This document shows positions 34,999 through 44,337 of a stretch of DNA of 64,000 nt, in pieces. The DNA lies in NCBI GenBank assembly GCA_963836005.1, contig CAWIHS010000002.1, positions 496,001 to 560,000 of the forward strand, written 5' to 3'. Within the stretch, counting starts at the first letter, position 1. The number at the start of each line of letters is the position of its first letter. The stretch is from CAWIHS01 sp963836005 (GTDB lineage Bacteria > Pseudomonadota > Gammaproteobacteria > GRL18). The translations under genes and the position numbers were made by a program. Under the pieces are notes generated by a model that was given only the letters and a program-made list of their open reading frames with translations, ran no database searches and was not told the DNA's origin.

Positions 34999-35760
34999 TT
35001 AAAAACTGGGGTACCAATCAAAATCTTTTGCTTTTTTCGTTGCTTTGAGTGAGGTGTTTTCAAGGGCAACTGCATAACCGTTTATATCATAAATCAGCTT
35101 TACATAGCGGTATTTTTCTTCGTTTACTTTTTGGGAAAGCTGTTTTAGTGTCCAGTAAGGAGTATCTTCAACAAATTGATTGACCAGCCAGTTGGGTAAA
35201 TTGCCCGCTGGATCGGTATGTTGTGACCAGGTAACCTTTGTTCCCTGCTCACAGGGGGACAGAGTAAAGGTTCCTACGGAAAAATTAACTCTTACCTGAT
35301 CTGATTGCTGCACATATTGACAGGGTTCTGATTGTTTATCCAGACAATAGTCAATGACAGCGCTGCTTCTGATGCTAATGGTCTGGGTCAGCGGATTTTG
35401 TTGCATAACAGAATGCAGGACAAAGTCACGATCTTTAAAAGGAAAAGGGATATCAATTGCCTGATAATGGTAGCGTTCATAAAAACTCACTTCTTTTATC
35501 AAAAATGATTTATTACAGGCATGAATCCACTGTGAGTAGGCGTCAATGTCAAACATGACGGCCAATATGCTATCCATTGAGGCAGGTATGCAGGAGATGG
35601 CTTTAAATGCCCTGAAATTTGAGTTTTTATGCCTATGGATATAAACTTTGATACCATCCTTATCTATTTTTAAACTATGCTTTACAGCATGTTGCCCAGA
35701 TACCTGCGCTGAAAAAAAAAGCAAGCCCATTAGAAAGTAACATTTAAATATTGTTTGCAT
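34999..35760 (-). CDS. Secreted START-domain lipid-binding protein
   Basis: 253 residues from ATG 35760, with a signal peptide (QTIFKCYFLMGLLFFSAQVSG). The rest is a START (StAR-related) fold: DGIKVYIHRHKNSNFRAFKA, AVMFDIDAYSQWIHACNKS, YQAIDIPFPFKDRDFVLHS, VTWSQHTDPAGNLPNWLVN and the long final helix near YWTLKQLSQKV. Bacterial START proteins bind hydrophobic ligands; the ligand is unknown. A TTG at 35772 would add four residues. Stands alone between accessory genes. Confidence 0.85.
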   Translation of the reverse strand: MQTIFKCYFLMGLLFFSAQVSGQHAVKHSLKIDKDGIKVYIHRHKNSNFRAFKAISCIPASMDSILAVMFDIDAYSQWIHACNKSFLIKEVSFYERYHYQAIDIPFPFKDRDFVLHSVMQQNPLTQTISIRSSAVIDYCLDKQSEPCQYVQQSDQVRVNFSVGTFTLSPCEQGTKVTWSQHTDPAGNLPNWLVNQFVEDTPYWTLKQLSQKVNEEKYRYVKLIYDINGYAVALENTSLKATKKAKDFDWYPSF

Positions 35761-36026
35761 AAATTTATACAATATTAGTCAACAGTCATTTCGAGTCTAA
35801 CAGCTATTATAATATTATTACATGTCGATATGCTACTACACTAAATAAAATGACTTTTGGTCAGTATCCGCCATAAGTATAAGAGAAGTAAAATTTCTAT
35901 TATCAAGTGACAGCTTTTTCCTGCTTTATATACGCGGTTTTAATCTGAGTACAGGAAACACCAGCTAAGAACCCTCTCATTCGTCTGCAGCAATGTCTTA
36001 TCAAATTTGCGCATCAATGAGTGTCT

Positions 36027-36830
36027 TTAAAACCGGTAAGAAATGGAGATTTTACCTGTATACATGGATTCTTTTACATTTTCTGGTAATGGTTTGGTCG
36101 CAGAGCTGTCCTTTAAGTTTTCAAAGTTGTATTGGTTGGCGTCCAGGGCAATGGAGTAACCCATTTTTTCTGACAGTTTACTATTCCACGAAATACCATA
36201 ACTTAAGCCGTTAGCCTTGCTATCAGCATCCATATAAAGTCCGGCAGGGTATCGAGGCCCTGGAACTTCCTTTAGATGTCCATCCAGGTAAGCATAGGCC
36301 GCATTGATGGCTAATAAGCCTTTATTCTCTATTAACCATCCATAACTGGCGCCAATAAAAAAGCCTGATTCTTCAAAGGTTAATTGTGTGCCTGCTTCAC
36401 CATTTCCTGATGTTTTACCATTTTTATATCCCATGTATACATTACCCCTGTTTTCCAGAATCCTCATCCCTGCAGTGGCGGAAAAATCCCGGCGATCTCC
36501 TTTGAATTTTTCGTAGTAGCTTGCACCAGAAAAGCTGTCTTCTCCTTCAGCAGAATCCTGATAGGACAGGTCTAGATAAAAGCGCTCATAGGCGCTGGTT
36601 AAGCCAATCCCTGCGACAAATAACGTCTCATCAAATTCGACCTCGGGAAAGTCACTGCCGTCAGGCAGAGCAGCTTTACGAGGGGCCTGTTTAAAACTGT
36701 AATCCAGCAGACCTGCCCAGGCTCTGGGAATAAAACGAATCTCACCGGCGAGTAAATTTTGAGAAATAATACCTGTGATTAGAAACGTAACAAGAAATAA
36801 CTTTATTAATAAATTTATTTTTATAATCAT
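36027..36830 (-). CDS. Outer-membrane beta-barrel protein
   Basis: 267 residues from ATG 36830. A signal peptide (IIKINLLIKLFLVTFLITGI, then SQNLLA) is followed by alternating beta strands with aromatic girdles, ending MYTGKISISYRF with the C-terminal phenylalanine recognised by the BAM machinery. Gaps rich in Gly and Asp (QDSAEGEDSFSGAS) fit surface loops. Probably an 8-10 strand barrel; no family named. ATG 36860 is possible but its AAGG lies too close to the codon. Confidence 0.75.
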   Translation of the reverse strand: MIIKINLLIKLFLVTFLITGIISQNLLAGEIRFIPRAWAGLLDYSFKQAPRKAALPDGSDFPEVEFDETLFVAGIGLTSAYERFYLDLSYQDSAEGEDSFSGASYYEKFKGDRRDFSATAGMRILENRGNVYMGYKNGKTSGNGEAGTQLTFEESGFFIGASYGWLIENKGLLAINAAYAYLDGHLKEVPGPRYPAGLYMDADSKANGLSYGISWNSKLSEKMGYSIALDANQYNFENLKDSSATKPLPENVKESMYTGKISISYRF

Positions 36831-37174
36831 ATTTACAAGCAAGCCCTGTTTAAAGTCCATGCCTTTGAATTATAGAGATTTAACAATACGGAATAGCATG
36901 TCTAAATAGCTGTTCGGAAATAGTGGCCATCGTATTGAGGCATTGCACAAGACCCTGTAATACAGCATTGCGCTCATATTAGCATCAAATCCCGAAATGA
37001 TACATCATAGTTCTGGTGCTAAATGGAGGCCTTTCAGGGACACTTATTTATTGGACAGTTAAACATCTCCCCTTCTGAACAAAGAGGCTCCTGTAAGTTT
37101 AACTCAAGATCCATGAGATTTCAGAAAATAAAATTTTTTGACTAATTCCATCTGAAACAAACGCCGGGTCCGCA
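36831..37174. other. Gene-free spacer
   Basis: 344 bp with no gene found. The segment GCACAAGACCCTGTAATACA near 36954 resembles GCACAAGAGCCTGTAATGCA near 45072, next to the IS30 relic, hinting at shared mobile-element debris. Confidence 0.4.
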
Positions 37175-37530
37175 ATGTCACATGCAAACGATATATCCAG
37201 ACATTTTGACAGCGGCATAACACTTTTTTTATTTGGTGATGTCATGACGGGCCGAGGCATCGATCAGATCCTGGCTTATCCTGTTAGGCCATAGTGGCTT
37301 TGGCCTTAATGTACTTTGTCAGTATGGATCCAGCCAGTGGAAAACTGACAGGATTAGAGATGGTGTCAACCCGGATAAGACAATTCAGATCTAATCGCGC
37401 TGGTGAAACAGATTCAGACGGGTTAAAAAAGAGGTTGAATCGGCAGAATAAACAATTTAATAATTATGTCGAAAAGAATAGCAAAAATAATCTGTTAATA
37501 GACTGGCAGGTCAATGAAAATCTGCTCTAA
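37175..37530 (+). pseudogene. CapA-like gene with a large internal deletion
   Basis: The first 39 codons from ATG 37175 read ITLFLFGDVMTGRGIDQI, matching the N-terminal metal-site region of the intact CapA protein at 49897. A TAG follows at about 37292. Directly after, in another frame, comes LALMYFVSMDPASGKL and RQFRSNRAGETDSDGLKK, matching that protein's C-terminus. About 270 residues between are missing. This is a deletion relic of a paralogue, not a working gene. Confidence 0.82.
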
Positions 37531-38081
37531 GCTATTTTATCGTAAAATTTATCTATCCTGTATTCGTATAATAAGTGCATAACCTCTAAATTAAGATAAC
37601 AAACAAAAGCAAATATACACATTTATTATGCCAATAATTGTATATATTTGTTATTTATAGAGATGAAATGCAAGAAGACATATTTCATCTACAATGCTGT
37701 AAAAAATACCTGACAGTTTGTAAGGTTATACAGCATTTAGTATAACGACAAATGCTCTCTTTTACCAATCAATTTTATGCAAAATCATTTCTTGCTATAT
37801 ATTATTTTTAGCATCGGGTCTACAATCCATTGAATAGTAACTTTGACTGCTAACGGGTTAGCTGTCCTTTATCTTTGCCTGTTTCTCCATTCAGTTCCTG
37901 CAATATCCGCACTTGTTAGCGCATGGACGAAAAGGGATGAGTAATGCGTTTAACAGATGGGCGCGGTATGAATCGAGAAATTCAGATACCGTTCTTCGAG
38001 AGGCTGAAGGGGAAGTTCCTCCAGGCATTTATGCATTAGACACAGCCAAATGGATAAATGCCTGAGTGTTACTCGTTTATT
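37531..38081. other. AT-rich gene-free spacer with an 11-bp inverted repeat
   Basis: 551 bp without a recognised gene. CAGGCATTTAT (38022-38032) and ATAAATGCCTG (38054-38064) form a perfect 11-bp inverted repeat close to the end of the following reverse-strand gene. No T-run follows. A short open stretch from ATG 37944 is not recognisable. Confidence 0.45.
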
Positions 38082-38441
38082 CTATGGACACTTATTGAGC
38101 TCTGTGTCTCTATTCGGATAATCTAAACAAAAATCGTCTTTTCCTGATGTTGTCTGAATAGGCTGTCCTTTATACGTTGCCGTTATTACTTTCATCTTGG
38201 TGATGTCCAATCTTTTATTCTTGCATGACTTCATGGCAGCAGCCTGACAGGCTTCAAGAGAATCAGCCGGCTTATATTTCGTACATGATTGTTCACCATC
38301 GCATTTCTTATAACTAACAGCTTCCTGTCCTTCACAGGCAGTACGAGTATAGTGAACAGCACAGTCGGTTTTCTCTTCAGCGATGGCTACGTTAAAAGAC
38401 AAAATAGCCGCAGCGGCTAACAATAATGCAAATTTTTTCAT
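38082..38441 (-). CDS. Small secreted cysteine-rich protein
   Basis: 119 residues with a signal peptide (MKKFALLLAAAAILSFNVAIA). The mature part holds eight cysteines: DC, AC, KC, SC, AC, SC, FC and the final KC, enough for four disulfides, with many lysines. Such a pattern indicates a stable periplasmic or secreted protein. No family recognised. The upstream region on the reverse strand carries GGAGTAAAAAATG, a good ribosome site. Confidence 0.78.
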   Translation of the reverse strand: MKKFALLLAAAAILSFNVAIAEEKTDCAVHYTRTACEGQEAVSYKKCDGEQSCTKYKPADSLEACQAAAMKSCKNKRLDITKMKVITATYKGQPIQTTSGKDDFCLDYPNRDTELNKCP

Positions 38442-38597
38442 TTTTTACTCCAATTTGTTAAGTGACTGGTAAAACATATAAAAGTCTATACTACTTTTAA
38501 TGAAATGGCTATGTCCCCCTTAAGAGTTCCAATACTTTTAGTAACAGTAACAGCAGGAGCTAGGAGATCAACATCATGAAGCCAGTACAATTTAGCG

Positions 38598-38631
38598 AAC
38601 TTTCAATTAAATTAAATCAATTTTGAAAGTT
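38598..38631 (-). terminator. Inverted repeat downstream of the RND operon
   Basis: AACTTTCAA (38598-38606) and TTGAAAGTT (38623-38631), a perfect 9-bp stem with a 16-base AT-rich loop, 36 bp beyond the RND permease stop. AT-rich and without a clear T-run, so weak as a terminator. Confidence 0.35.
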
Positions 38632-38667
38632 AAATCCGCGATATTGGCCGATAACATGTCTACTCGA

Positions 38668-41600
38668 TTACTTTTCAGCATGTGTAATCGATTCCTCAAT
38701 CTCATCGTGTTCTTCTTCAACTGCACCCAGCCAACCCATATCATCCAGGATCGTGTAAACCGATGGCACCAGAAAAAGCGCTGCGGTAGTAGCGGTTGCA
38801 AGACCAAAGGCAAGACTGGTTGCGAGCGGGATCAGTATCTGAGCCTGCAGGCTTTTTTCCAGCAGCAGCGGTAAAAGCCCTGCTACCGTAGTGATTGATG
38901 TCAGCAGGATGGGGCGAAAGCGGGCCAGACCGGCGTGTAAGGCGGCCAGTGTTATCGGGACGCCGCATGCCCTTTCCTGGCGGATAAATACCACCAGCAG
39001 GATAGAATCATTGACTACAACACCAAATAATGAAGCCATACCGATCATGCTGGGCATGGTCAGGTCGAGCCCTAATAACAGGTGGCCGATGATAACACCA
39101 ATCAGCGCCGTAGGAATGACGATCATCACGGTCAGAGGTACGATATAACCCCGGAACTGAAGTGCGAGGAGCATGTATACGCCGAACAGGCCAAGCAGAA
39201 CATTGCGTACAATGGAAGCACCGGTTTTTGCCGATTCCTTACTTTCACCCTGTATATCCAGGCGGATATCCGGGTAGCGTTTCAGCAGTCCGGGTATGAA
39301 TTCACTCATGGTCAGGCCAAGCAGTTCCTGCGCATTAGCGATATTTCGGTCGACATCACCCTGTATGGTAATTGCACGTCGACCGTCAACCCGGTTGATG
39401 CGGGCCCAGCCACGAACCTCCTCAATATCTGCAACCATCAGCAGGGGGATGAGGGAACCATTTTTGCCAATTACGGGGAAGTTTTCCAGGTCTTCAGGGC
39501 TGATCCTGTCACTGGCCGCTACTCGCAGGTTTATTTCGTAGGTCTCGGCACCGACGGGAAATTCGTCGATTTTAATGCCCTGAAATGCACCTCGTACCTG
39601 ATCGGCAACGGCTTTTGCATCTAGCCCGAGCACGCCGGCAGTCGGTTTAATGCTGAGATGGTATTCACGCTTGCCTGGCCTCAGGTCATCACTGACGTCG
39701 ACAACGCCGGCGTAACTGTTCAGCCAGGCCTGCAGTTCATTGGATGCAGCTTTGAGCCGCTTGAGGTCGTAACCGAGCAGGCGCAGATCAATCGCCCTGC
39801 CGCCGGGTCCCAGTGTCGGCTCGGTGTATTTGATGGAAATGACATCGGCCAAATCACCAGTTGCATTACGCCAGTCACTGCGAAACTCATCCAGGGGAGC
39901 GTTGCGTATTTCTGCACTTAACAGGTCAATTACAATTCTTGCGACGTGCGGGCCGCTCTCGTAAGAATCTGGATTCTGTCCATACATAACGACCACGTTT
40001 TGTATCAGTTCCTGCCCGTCCGGCTGGCGCGGATCGTATAGTTCTTTAACGCGTGCTAGCGATTGTTCCATCGATGCCACAACTGCTTCGGTACGGGTGA
40101 GCGGTGTACCCTGGGGCAGCAGAATGCGCGCTTCAACGACATCACCCTCGATATCAGGAAAACCGACAAATTTGAGCAGTCCTCCGGCAGGTATTGCTAT
40201 AGAAAAGATCATCAGCATTAAAACAATACCCAGAGTGAGATAGCGGTATTCGATAGCACGTTTGAGCAACGGCAAGAAATACTGATCACGTAGACGATTA
40301 AATGCCTGCTCAAAGCTTTTACGAAAGCGTGATGGTGTGATGTTCTTTATGTGGCTGAGCGAGTGGCTCAGATGATGCGGCAGAATCCAGAAGGCTTCAA
40401 TCAGGCTGACAGATATAACGATGATCAGCACAATCGGCATAATACGCAGGATCTGACCAATGGTACCCGTAATGAATGCCAACGATCCGAATACCAGCAG
40501 TGTAGTAGCAAAAGAAGACATGATCCCCGGCAACACCTGTTTTGCACCTTCAATGGCAGCATTCATCGGTGTGTCACCTTTAGACATGCGTGCAGCAATG
40601 TTCTCTGCGATAACGATGGCGTCGTCCATCAGCAGACCAACGCCAATCAGCAGTCCGACCATGGATATCATATTGATAGTGACACCGATGAGCGGCAGTA
40701 TAAACAAAGCACCGAGAAAAGAAACTGGCAGCCCCATAGTCACCCAGAAACTGTAACGGATACTGAAAAACAGCCATAACACCAGGAACACCAGCATCAG
40801 TCCCTGCACTCCATTGCGTATCAGCATGTTGAGACGGTCGATGACGATAGAAGCCCTGTCCTGGGTCAGGTATAGTTCGATACCAAGTGGCGCCCTTGCA
40901 CGCTCAGCTGCAACAAATTCGCTTACAGAATTGTAAACGTCGATAATGTCCTGCGAGCGTGTTTTGTTGATATCCAGCTGAGCTGCACGCTGGCCATTAA
41001 ACATTACCTTTTCTTCATCGAGGTCAAAGCGGTCAGTGATGTTTGCTATTTCACCAAGACTGATGGTTGCACCGGTACTGCCAGAAATGACCACCAGGTC
41101 ATGAAAAGCTTCGGCGCTTTTACGCTGATCATCAAATCGCAGCAGCAGGTCTTCTTCACCGCCTTCGAGCCGGCCTGCCGGGCTGCTAAAGCTCTGGCGA
41201 TCGACAGCACTGGCAATATCAGCAGCAGACAGTCCATATTGCCGCATCCGCCAGGCCGGTACTTCGATACGGATATGATGATCAGAAAAACCGCTGACAA
41301 TGACTTCGGCAACATCGATCTCAGCAGTCATCCGGTCTTTCAGATCTTCAGCATAGGCCTTGAGTGCAACAGGGTCTTTTGGACCAGTGACTGCAACTGA
41401 TATCACTGCATCGGTACGGCCAAGTTCTTTAACGATAGGTGGTTCTATCTGAACGGGAAAATCAATAATTGCATCGACCGCAGATTTTACGTCATCAAGG
41501 AAACGCCTCATCTCTGCGCCTTCACGCATCACTGCGGTAGCCGTACCGATACCTTCACGGGCTTCGCATAGCATTTCATCAAGATCGGTAATACTTTCCA

Positions 41601-41805
41601 GAGCATCTTCGATGCGGCGGCACACCGCATTTTCCACTTCATCGGCGGTTGCACCGCGATAGATCACTTGTATCTGTACATTTTCATTCTGGATCTCAGG
41701 AAAGGTCTCGCGCTGGAGATCGGGCAGTGCCGCGATACCGAGGATCATGATGGCAGCCATCAACAGGTTAGCTGCGGTCTGATGTCGGGCAAACCAGGCT
41801 ATCAT
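38668..41805 (-). CDS. RND-family efflux transporter permease
   Basis: 1045 residues, full length for HAE-1/AcrB-type inner-membrane pumps. Repeated architecture: a first helix (MIAWFARHQTAANLLMAAIM), a large periplasmic porter domain, helices 2-6, a second porter domain, helices 8-12. The proton-relay aspartates are in GVGLLMDDAIVIAEN, and SMVGLLIGVG and the second-half SLFGVVVNDSILL match. Substrate unknown. Start overlaps the adaptor gene stop by 4 bp (ATGA). No outer-membrane TolC-type gene is adjacent. Codon use appears more GC-rich than its neighbours. Confidence 0.95.
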   Translation of the reverse strand: MIAWFARHQTAANLLMAAIMILGIAALPDLQRETFPEIQNENVQIQVIYRGATADEVENAVCRRIEDALESITDLDEMLCEAREGIGTATAVMREGAEMRRFLDDVKSAVDAIIDFPVQIEPPIVKELGRTDAVISVAVTGPKDPVALKAYAEDLKDRMTAEIDVAEVIVSGFSDHHIRIEVPAWRMRQYGLSAADIASAVDRQSFSSPAGRLEGGEEDLLLRFDDQRKSAEAFHDLVVISGSTGATISLGEIANITDRFDLDEEKVMFNGQRAAQLDINKTRSQDIIDVYNSVSEFVAAERARAPLGIELYLTQDRASIVIDRLNMLIRNGVQGLMLVFLVLWLFFSIRYSFWVTMGLPVSFLGALFILPLIGVTINMISMVGLLIGVGLLMDDAIVIAENIAARMSKGDTPMNAAIEGAKQVLPGIMSSFATTLLVFGSLAFITGTIGQILRIMPIVLIIVISVSLIEAFWILPHHLSHSLSHIKNITPSRFRKSFEQAFNRLRDQYFLPLLKRAIEYRYLTLGIVLMLMIFSIAIPAGGLLKFVGFPDIEGDVVEARILLPQGTPLTRTEAVVASMEQSLARVKELYDPRQPDGQELIQNVVVMYGQNPDSYESGPHVARIVIDLLSAEIRNAPLDEFRSDWRNATGDLADVISIKYTEPTLGPGGRAIDLRLLGYDLKRLKAASNELQAWLNSYAGVVDVSDDLRPGKREYHLSIKPTAGVLGLDAKAVADQVRGAFQGIKIDEFPVGAETYEINLRVAASDRISPEDLENFPVIGKNGSLIPLLMVADIEEVRGWARINRVDGRRAITIQGDVDRNIANAQELLGLTMSEFIPGLLKRYPDIRLDIQGESKESAKTGASIVRNVLLGLFGVYMLLALQFRGYIVPLTVMIVIPTALIGVIIGHLLLGLDLTMPSMIGMASLFGVVVNDSILLVVFIRQERACGVPITLAALHAGLARFRPILLTSITTVAGLLPLLLEKSLQAQILIPLATSLAFGLATATTAALFLVPSVYTILDDMGWLGAVEEEHDEIEESITHAEK

Positions 41806-43121
41806 AAGCCGTCTCCAGCTGCCTGTAACATCTGGTTCAGTGTTTCATCTGGCTGTACCTGCAGCAGCATGCCGTCGACTGCAGGAACCAGGTCAGATAC
41901 GACGATGCGTTCGTCTTTAGTGAGGCCCTCTTCGATGACACTGATATCACCTTGTGAAAACAAAATTTTCACAGCACGTCGACGCAGCCGGTTGTTTTCA
42001 TCAACGACGAATACGCTGCCAGCACGCACTGAAGAGCGCGGTACGATCAGTCGCTGCATTGATTTTTTACCGCTGAGGACAACTTTGACGAACATGCCTT
42101 TTGATAATGGCGGTTTGTAACCCGGTATCACTTTTTCAAATGGATTGTTGACTGCGACAACCACACCCATGGTGCGGGTTTCAGGATCAACGATGTCACT
42201 GAAGCGAACGAACTCGGCTTTCCATTCAGCCACGTAATTGCCGAGATCAAGCTGTACGACAGGATCAATGGCAATCAGCTCGGCAAACTCAGTATCAAGT
42301 TTTTCAAAGTCGATTTTCATACTCGGGCGGCCAATGAACAACCTCCGCAGGGATGACAGTGCTACCTGAGATTTAATTTCAACCCGATCAATGGAGTCAC
42401 CTTCAAACAGGCTCTTGCCAACCGGGATATACTGGTCGGCTTCAATGCTGAGATTAGCTACGCGCATATTGAAAGGCGCTTTGATAATAGTGTGTTCCAG
42501 GTCACGCTCTGCCAATGACAATTTTGCTTCGAGCAGGCTGCGCTGGGCAGGTACCAGAGAAAGGGTGTTCTGCTTGTTCTGGACTGCGGCACGATAGGCC
42601 AGCATCGCACGTTCGGTTTCATCTGCCGAACTCTGTGAAGCGGTGCCCTGTTTTACCAGTTTGCGGATACGTTCCAGTTCTTTGGCTGCCAGTTTCAGGT
42701 TGCGTTTTTCAATATCGAGCGAGGCGAGTGCATTTTTTTCCTGTACTTCCAGCTCAGTCAATTCAGCACGTGCCTGTGCGCGGGCGATCTCATAATCTTG
42801 CGGGTCGAGATGGATCAATTTCGTGCCCTCGGTCAGGATTTCGCCATCTCTCAGCTTGGGGTGAATATAGCTGACAGTGCCGGCGACCTGGCTAACTGCA
42901 GTCCACACACGTGCCGGTTGCACCGGACCATAACCTTCAGCCATTGGTGCAAGATTTACCATGGGCACATCAACAACACGTACGGTGCGTGTCGGTTCGA
43001 CAATATCGATCCTGGCGGGGGGGTCTTTAGCGGCGATCATGAACATTAGAACCAGTACCCCTAATATGACGGGTGGCAGAATGAGCAATTTGTGAGAGTG
43101 GGGAAATCGGTCAAGGTTCAT
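41802..43121 (-). CDS. RND efflux periplasmic adaptor (membrane fusion protein)
   Basis: 439 residues. N-terminal membrane anchor (LLILPPVILGVLVLMFMIA), then the lipoyl half-motif with GYGPVQPARVWTAVSQV, a coiled-coil hairpin about residues 125-200 (ELTELEVQEKNALASLDIEK), the second lipoyl half (TIIKAPFNMRVANLSIEADQ) and beta-barrel and membrane-proximal domains. Links the permease to an outer-membrane channel. GGAG ribosome site 9 bases before ATG 43121. First gene of the two-gene operon. Confidence 0.93.
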   Translation of the reverse strand: MNLDRFPHSHKLLILPPVILGVLVLMFMIAAKDPPARIDIVEPTRTVRVVDVPMVNLAPMAEGYGPVQPARVWTAVSQVAGTVSYIHPKLRDGEILTEGTKLIHLDPQDYEIARAQARAELTELEVQEKNALASLDIEKRNLKLAAKELERIRKLVKQGTASQSSADETERAMLAYRAAVQNKQNTLSLVPAQRSLLEAKLSLAERDLEHTIIKAPFNMRVANLSIEADQYIPVGKSLFEGDSIDRVEIKSQVALSSLRRLFIGRPSMKIDFEKLDTEFAELIAIDPVVQLDLGNYVAEWKAEFVRFSDIVDPETRTMGVVVAVNNPFEKVIPGYKPPLSKGMFVKVVLSGKKSMQRLIVPRSSVRAGSVFVVDENNRLRRRAVKILFSQGDISVIEEGLTKDERIVVSDLVPAVDGMLLQVQPDETLNQMLQAAGDGL

Positions 43122-43268
43122 CTGTGATCTCCGAAATGATCGTTTTGTTGGATTTCATGAAACATAGAGGCTTTTGCGCGATGAATGCATTTCAAATTTG
43201 CTATGTGTCAGAATGTCAGGTTAATTTTGTAACTACTCAGCGTATTTTGATTATTGTTGCAAGTTATT

Positions 43269-43369
43269 GATATCAGGTGTTTGTGGAAGAAGCTTATATA
43301 GCCAGGGATGGCTATATAGAGCCTACATGGATGTATTAACGGCGTCTTCTGTAACAAATTCCTGGTATC
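43269..43369. repeat. Family B core element, stand-alone copy
   Basis: Ends GATATCAGG (43269) and CCTGGTATC (to 43369) form a short inverted repeat. Inside: TGTTTGTGGAAGAAG, the hairpin TATATAGCC/GGCTATATA, GCCTACATGGATGTATT and CGGCGTCTTCTGTAACAAA. The same core sits inside the larger family B elements at 44086 and 56066, but the outer ends here differ, so the core can exist by itself. Confidence 0.75.
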
Positions 43370-43389
43370 AATGACGTTTTAGAAATTAC

Positions 43390-43484
43390 GCTTCTAAGTT
43401 ACAAAAATATAAGTCTTTGAATTTTATATGTTTGTAACTTTTTGATGGTTAGCCTTCCTGCGGCTTGATTTGCTGAGTAGTTAC
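43390..43484 (+). repeat. Family E repeat, copy 1 (95 bp, perfect inverted partner at 52777)
   Basis: Starts GCTTCTAAGTTACAAA and ends TTTGCTGAGTAGTTAC. Its reverse complement is found base for base at 52777-52871. Within it AAGTTACAAA and TTTGTAACTT pair as a hairpin. The flanks of the two copies differ, so the repeat is exactly 95 bp. Confidence 0.9.
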
Positions 43485-43686
43485 TTAATTTTTTACTAAA
43501 ACTGAGAGTAATGCAAATTCTTTACTGGAATAGCTGGCCTGATTGATGTTCTCAATAGTAGCGAATTTTCAATTAAACAGAACTAAAGAGAAAAGAAATA
43601 AATGATAGAAATTCAGGGAGATAATATTAATATGCTGCTAAGAAACTTAGTGAAATAGCGCTTTTAATGACTCACCTTGAACAGTT

Positions 43687-43827
43687 GCCTGCACGGATGC
43701 AGGTAAGGGGCGAGAGCAGGACGCGGAAGCTTTGCCTGCACGGATGCAGGTAAGGGGCGAGAGCAGGACGCGGAAGCTTTGCCTGCACGGATGCAGGTAA
43801 GGGGCGAGAGCAGGATGCGCAAGTTTT
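43687..43827 (+). repeat. Minisatellite: three 47-bp direct tandem repeats
   Basis: Units start at 43687, 43734 and 43781. Each begins GCCTGCACGGATGCAGG, a hairpin with stem CCTGCA/TGCAGG, and continues TAAGGGGCGAGAGCAGGACG. The first two units are identical; the third has a few changes at its end. A reverse reading frame through it (43647-43862) is a by-product of the repeat. Confidence 0.9.
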
Positions 43828-43897
43828 GACTTTAACTGAAAAGCAGAGGAAAATTTAAACATCTAATTAGATGTTAAGCAGCCCCCAGCACATTACT

Positions 43898-44010
43898 AAT
43901 TAGTGTCCATCCGTTTTTAGATAGACACTGGCAGCAAAAGGAAAATCACACTTTTTCTTTTGCGTTGCATAATTTAGCCAGGATGGCTATATTATGGATG
44001 AAGACTAATT
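43898..44010. repeat. Palindromic element family A, copy 3 (113 bp, internally deleted)
   Basis: Ends AATTAGTGTCCATCC and GGATGAAGACTAATT. It lacks about 48 bp present in copies 1 and 2 between the left hairpin and the AAAAGGAAAATCA segment. The right hairpin TAGCC/GGCTA is kept. Confidence 0.85.
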
Positions 44011-44085
44011 AAGAGACCATACTAAGAGTAACCTGTTCCCATCTTATTGCTCAGACGGGGGAGGATTAGAAGATAAAAGAAAATA

Positions 44086-44337
44086 CATACGTAGGTACTT
44101 AAGGATAATTGAGTGTTTGTGGAAGGCAGATAATTGCTCCTGCGTGATCTGCATTCCCTACATGACCACCATGGATGGTGGAAATGCATGCGAGAGGCAG
44201 GAGCCGAAGTCGTCCTTGTAGGTCAAGTTTTTATAGCCATGGACGGCTATAAAAAGCCTACATGGAAGTATTTACGGCGTCTTCTGGAACAAATACTCGA
44301 TTATCCGCACCTGATTTTGCTTAAGTACCTACCTATG
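44086..44337. repeat. Family B nested palindromic element, copy 1 (252 bp)
   Basis: Outer ends CATACGTAGGTACTTAAG and CTTAAGTACCTACCTATG are an inverted repeat. Inside is a second pair, GAGTGTTTGT and ACAAATACTC. Inside that, a family C hairpin (44129-44215) and then the core with TTTTTATAGCC/GGCTATAAAAA and CGGCGTCTTCTGGAACAAA. Three layers of symmetry in one element. No protein gene is credible here. Confidence 0.82.
44129..44215 (+). repeat. Hairpin family C, copy 2 (nested in family B)
   Basis: Begins GATAATTGCTCCTGC and ends GCCGAAGTCGTCC; the arms GCTCCTGC/GCAGGAGC and CCACC/GGTGG form an imperfect hairpin. Matches the reverse complement of 19084-19166 over almost its full length. Confidence 0.75.

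Noticed and set aside
38022..38064. Operator or terminator at the 11-bp inverted repeat
   Set aside because: Arms are perfect, but there is no T-run and no gene start near; kept only as a note on the spacer.
43687..43827. CRISPR-like array
   Set aside because: The units are contiguous and the parts between hairpins are the same in every unit, so there are no unique spacers; no cas genes are near.
43647..43862. 71-codon reverse reading frame over the minisatellite
   Set aside because: It exists only because 47-bp repeats lack stops in that frame; there is no ribosome site and the protein shows the repeat in shifting frames.
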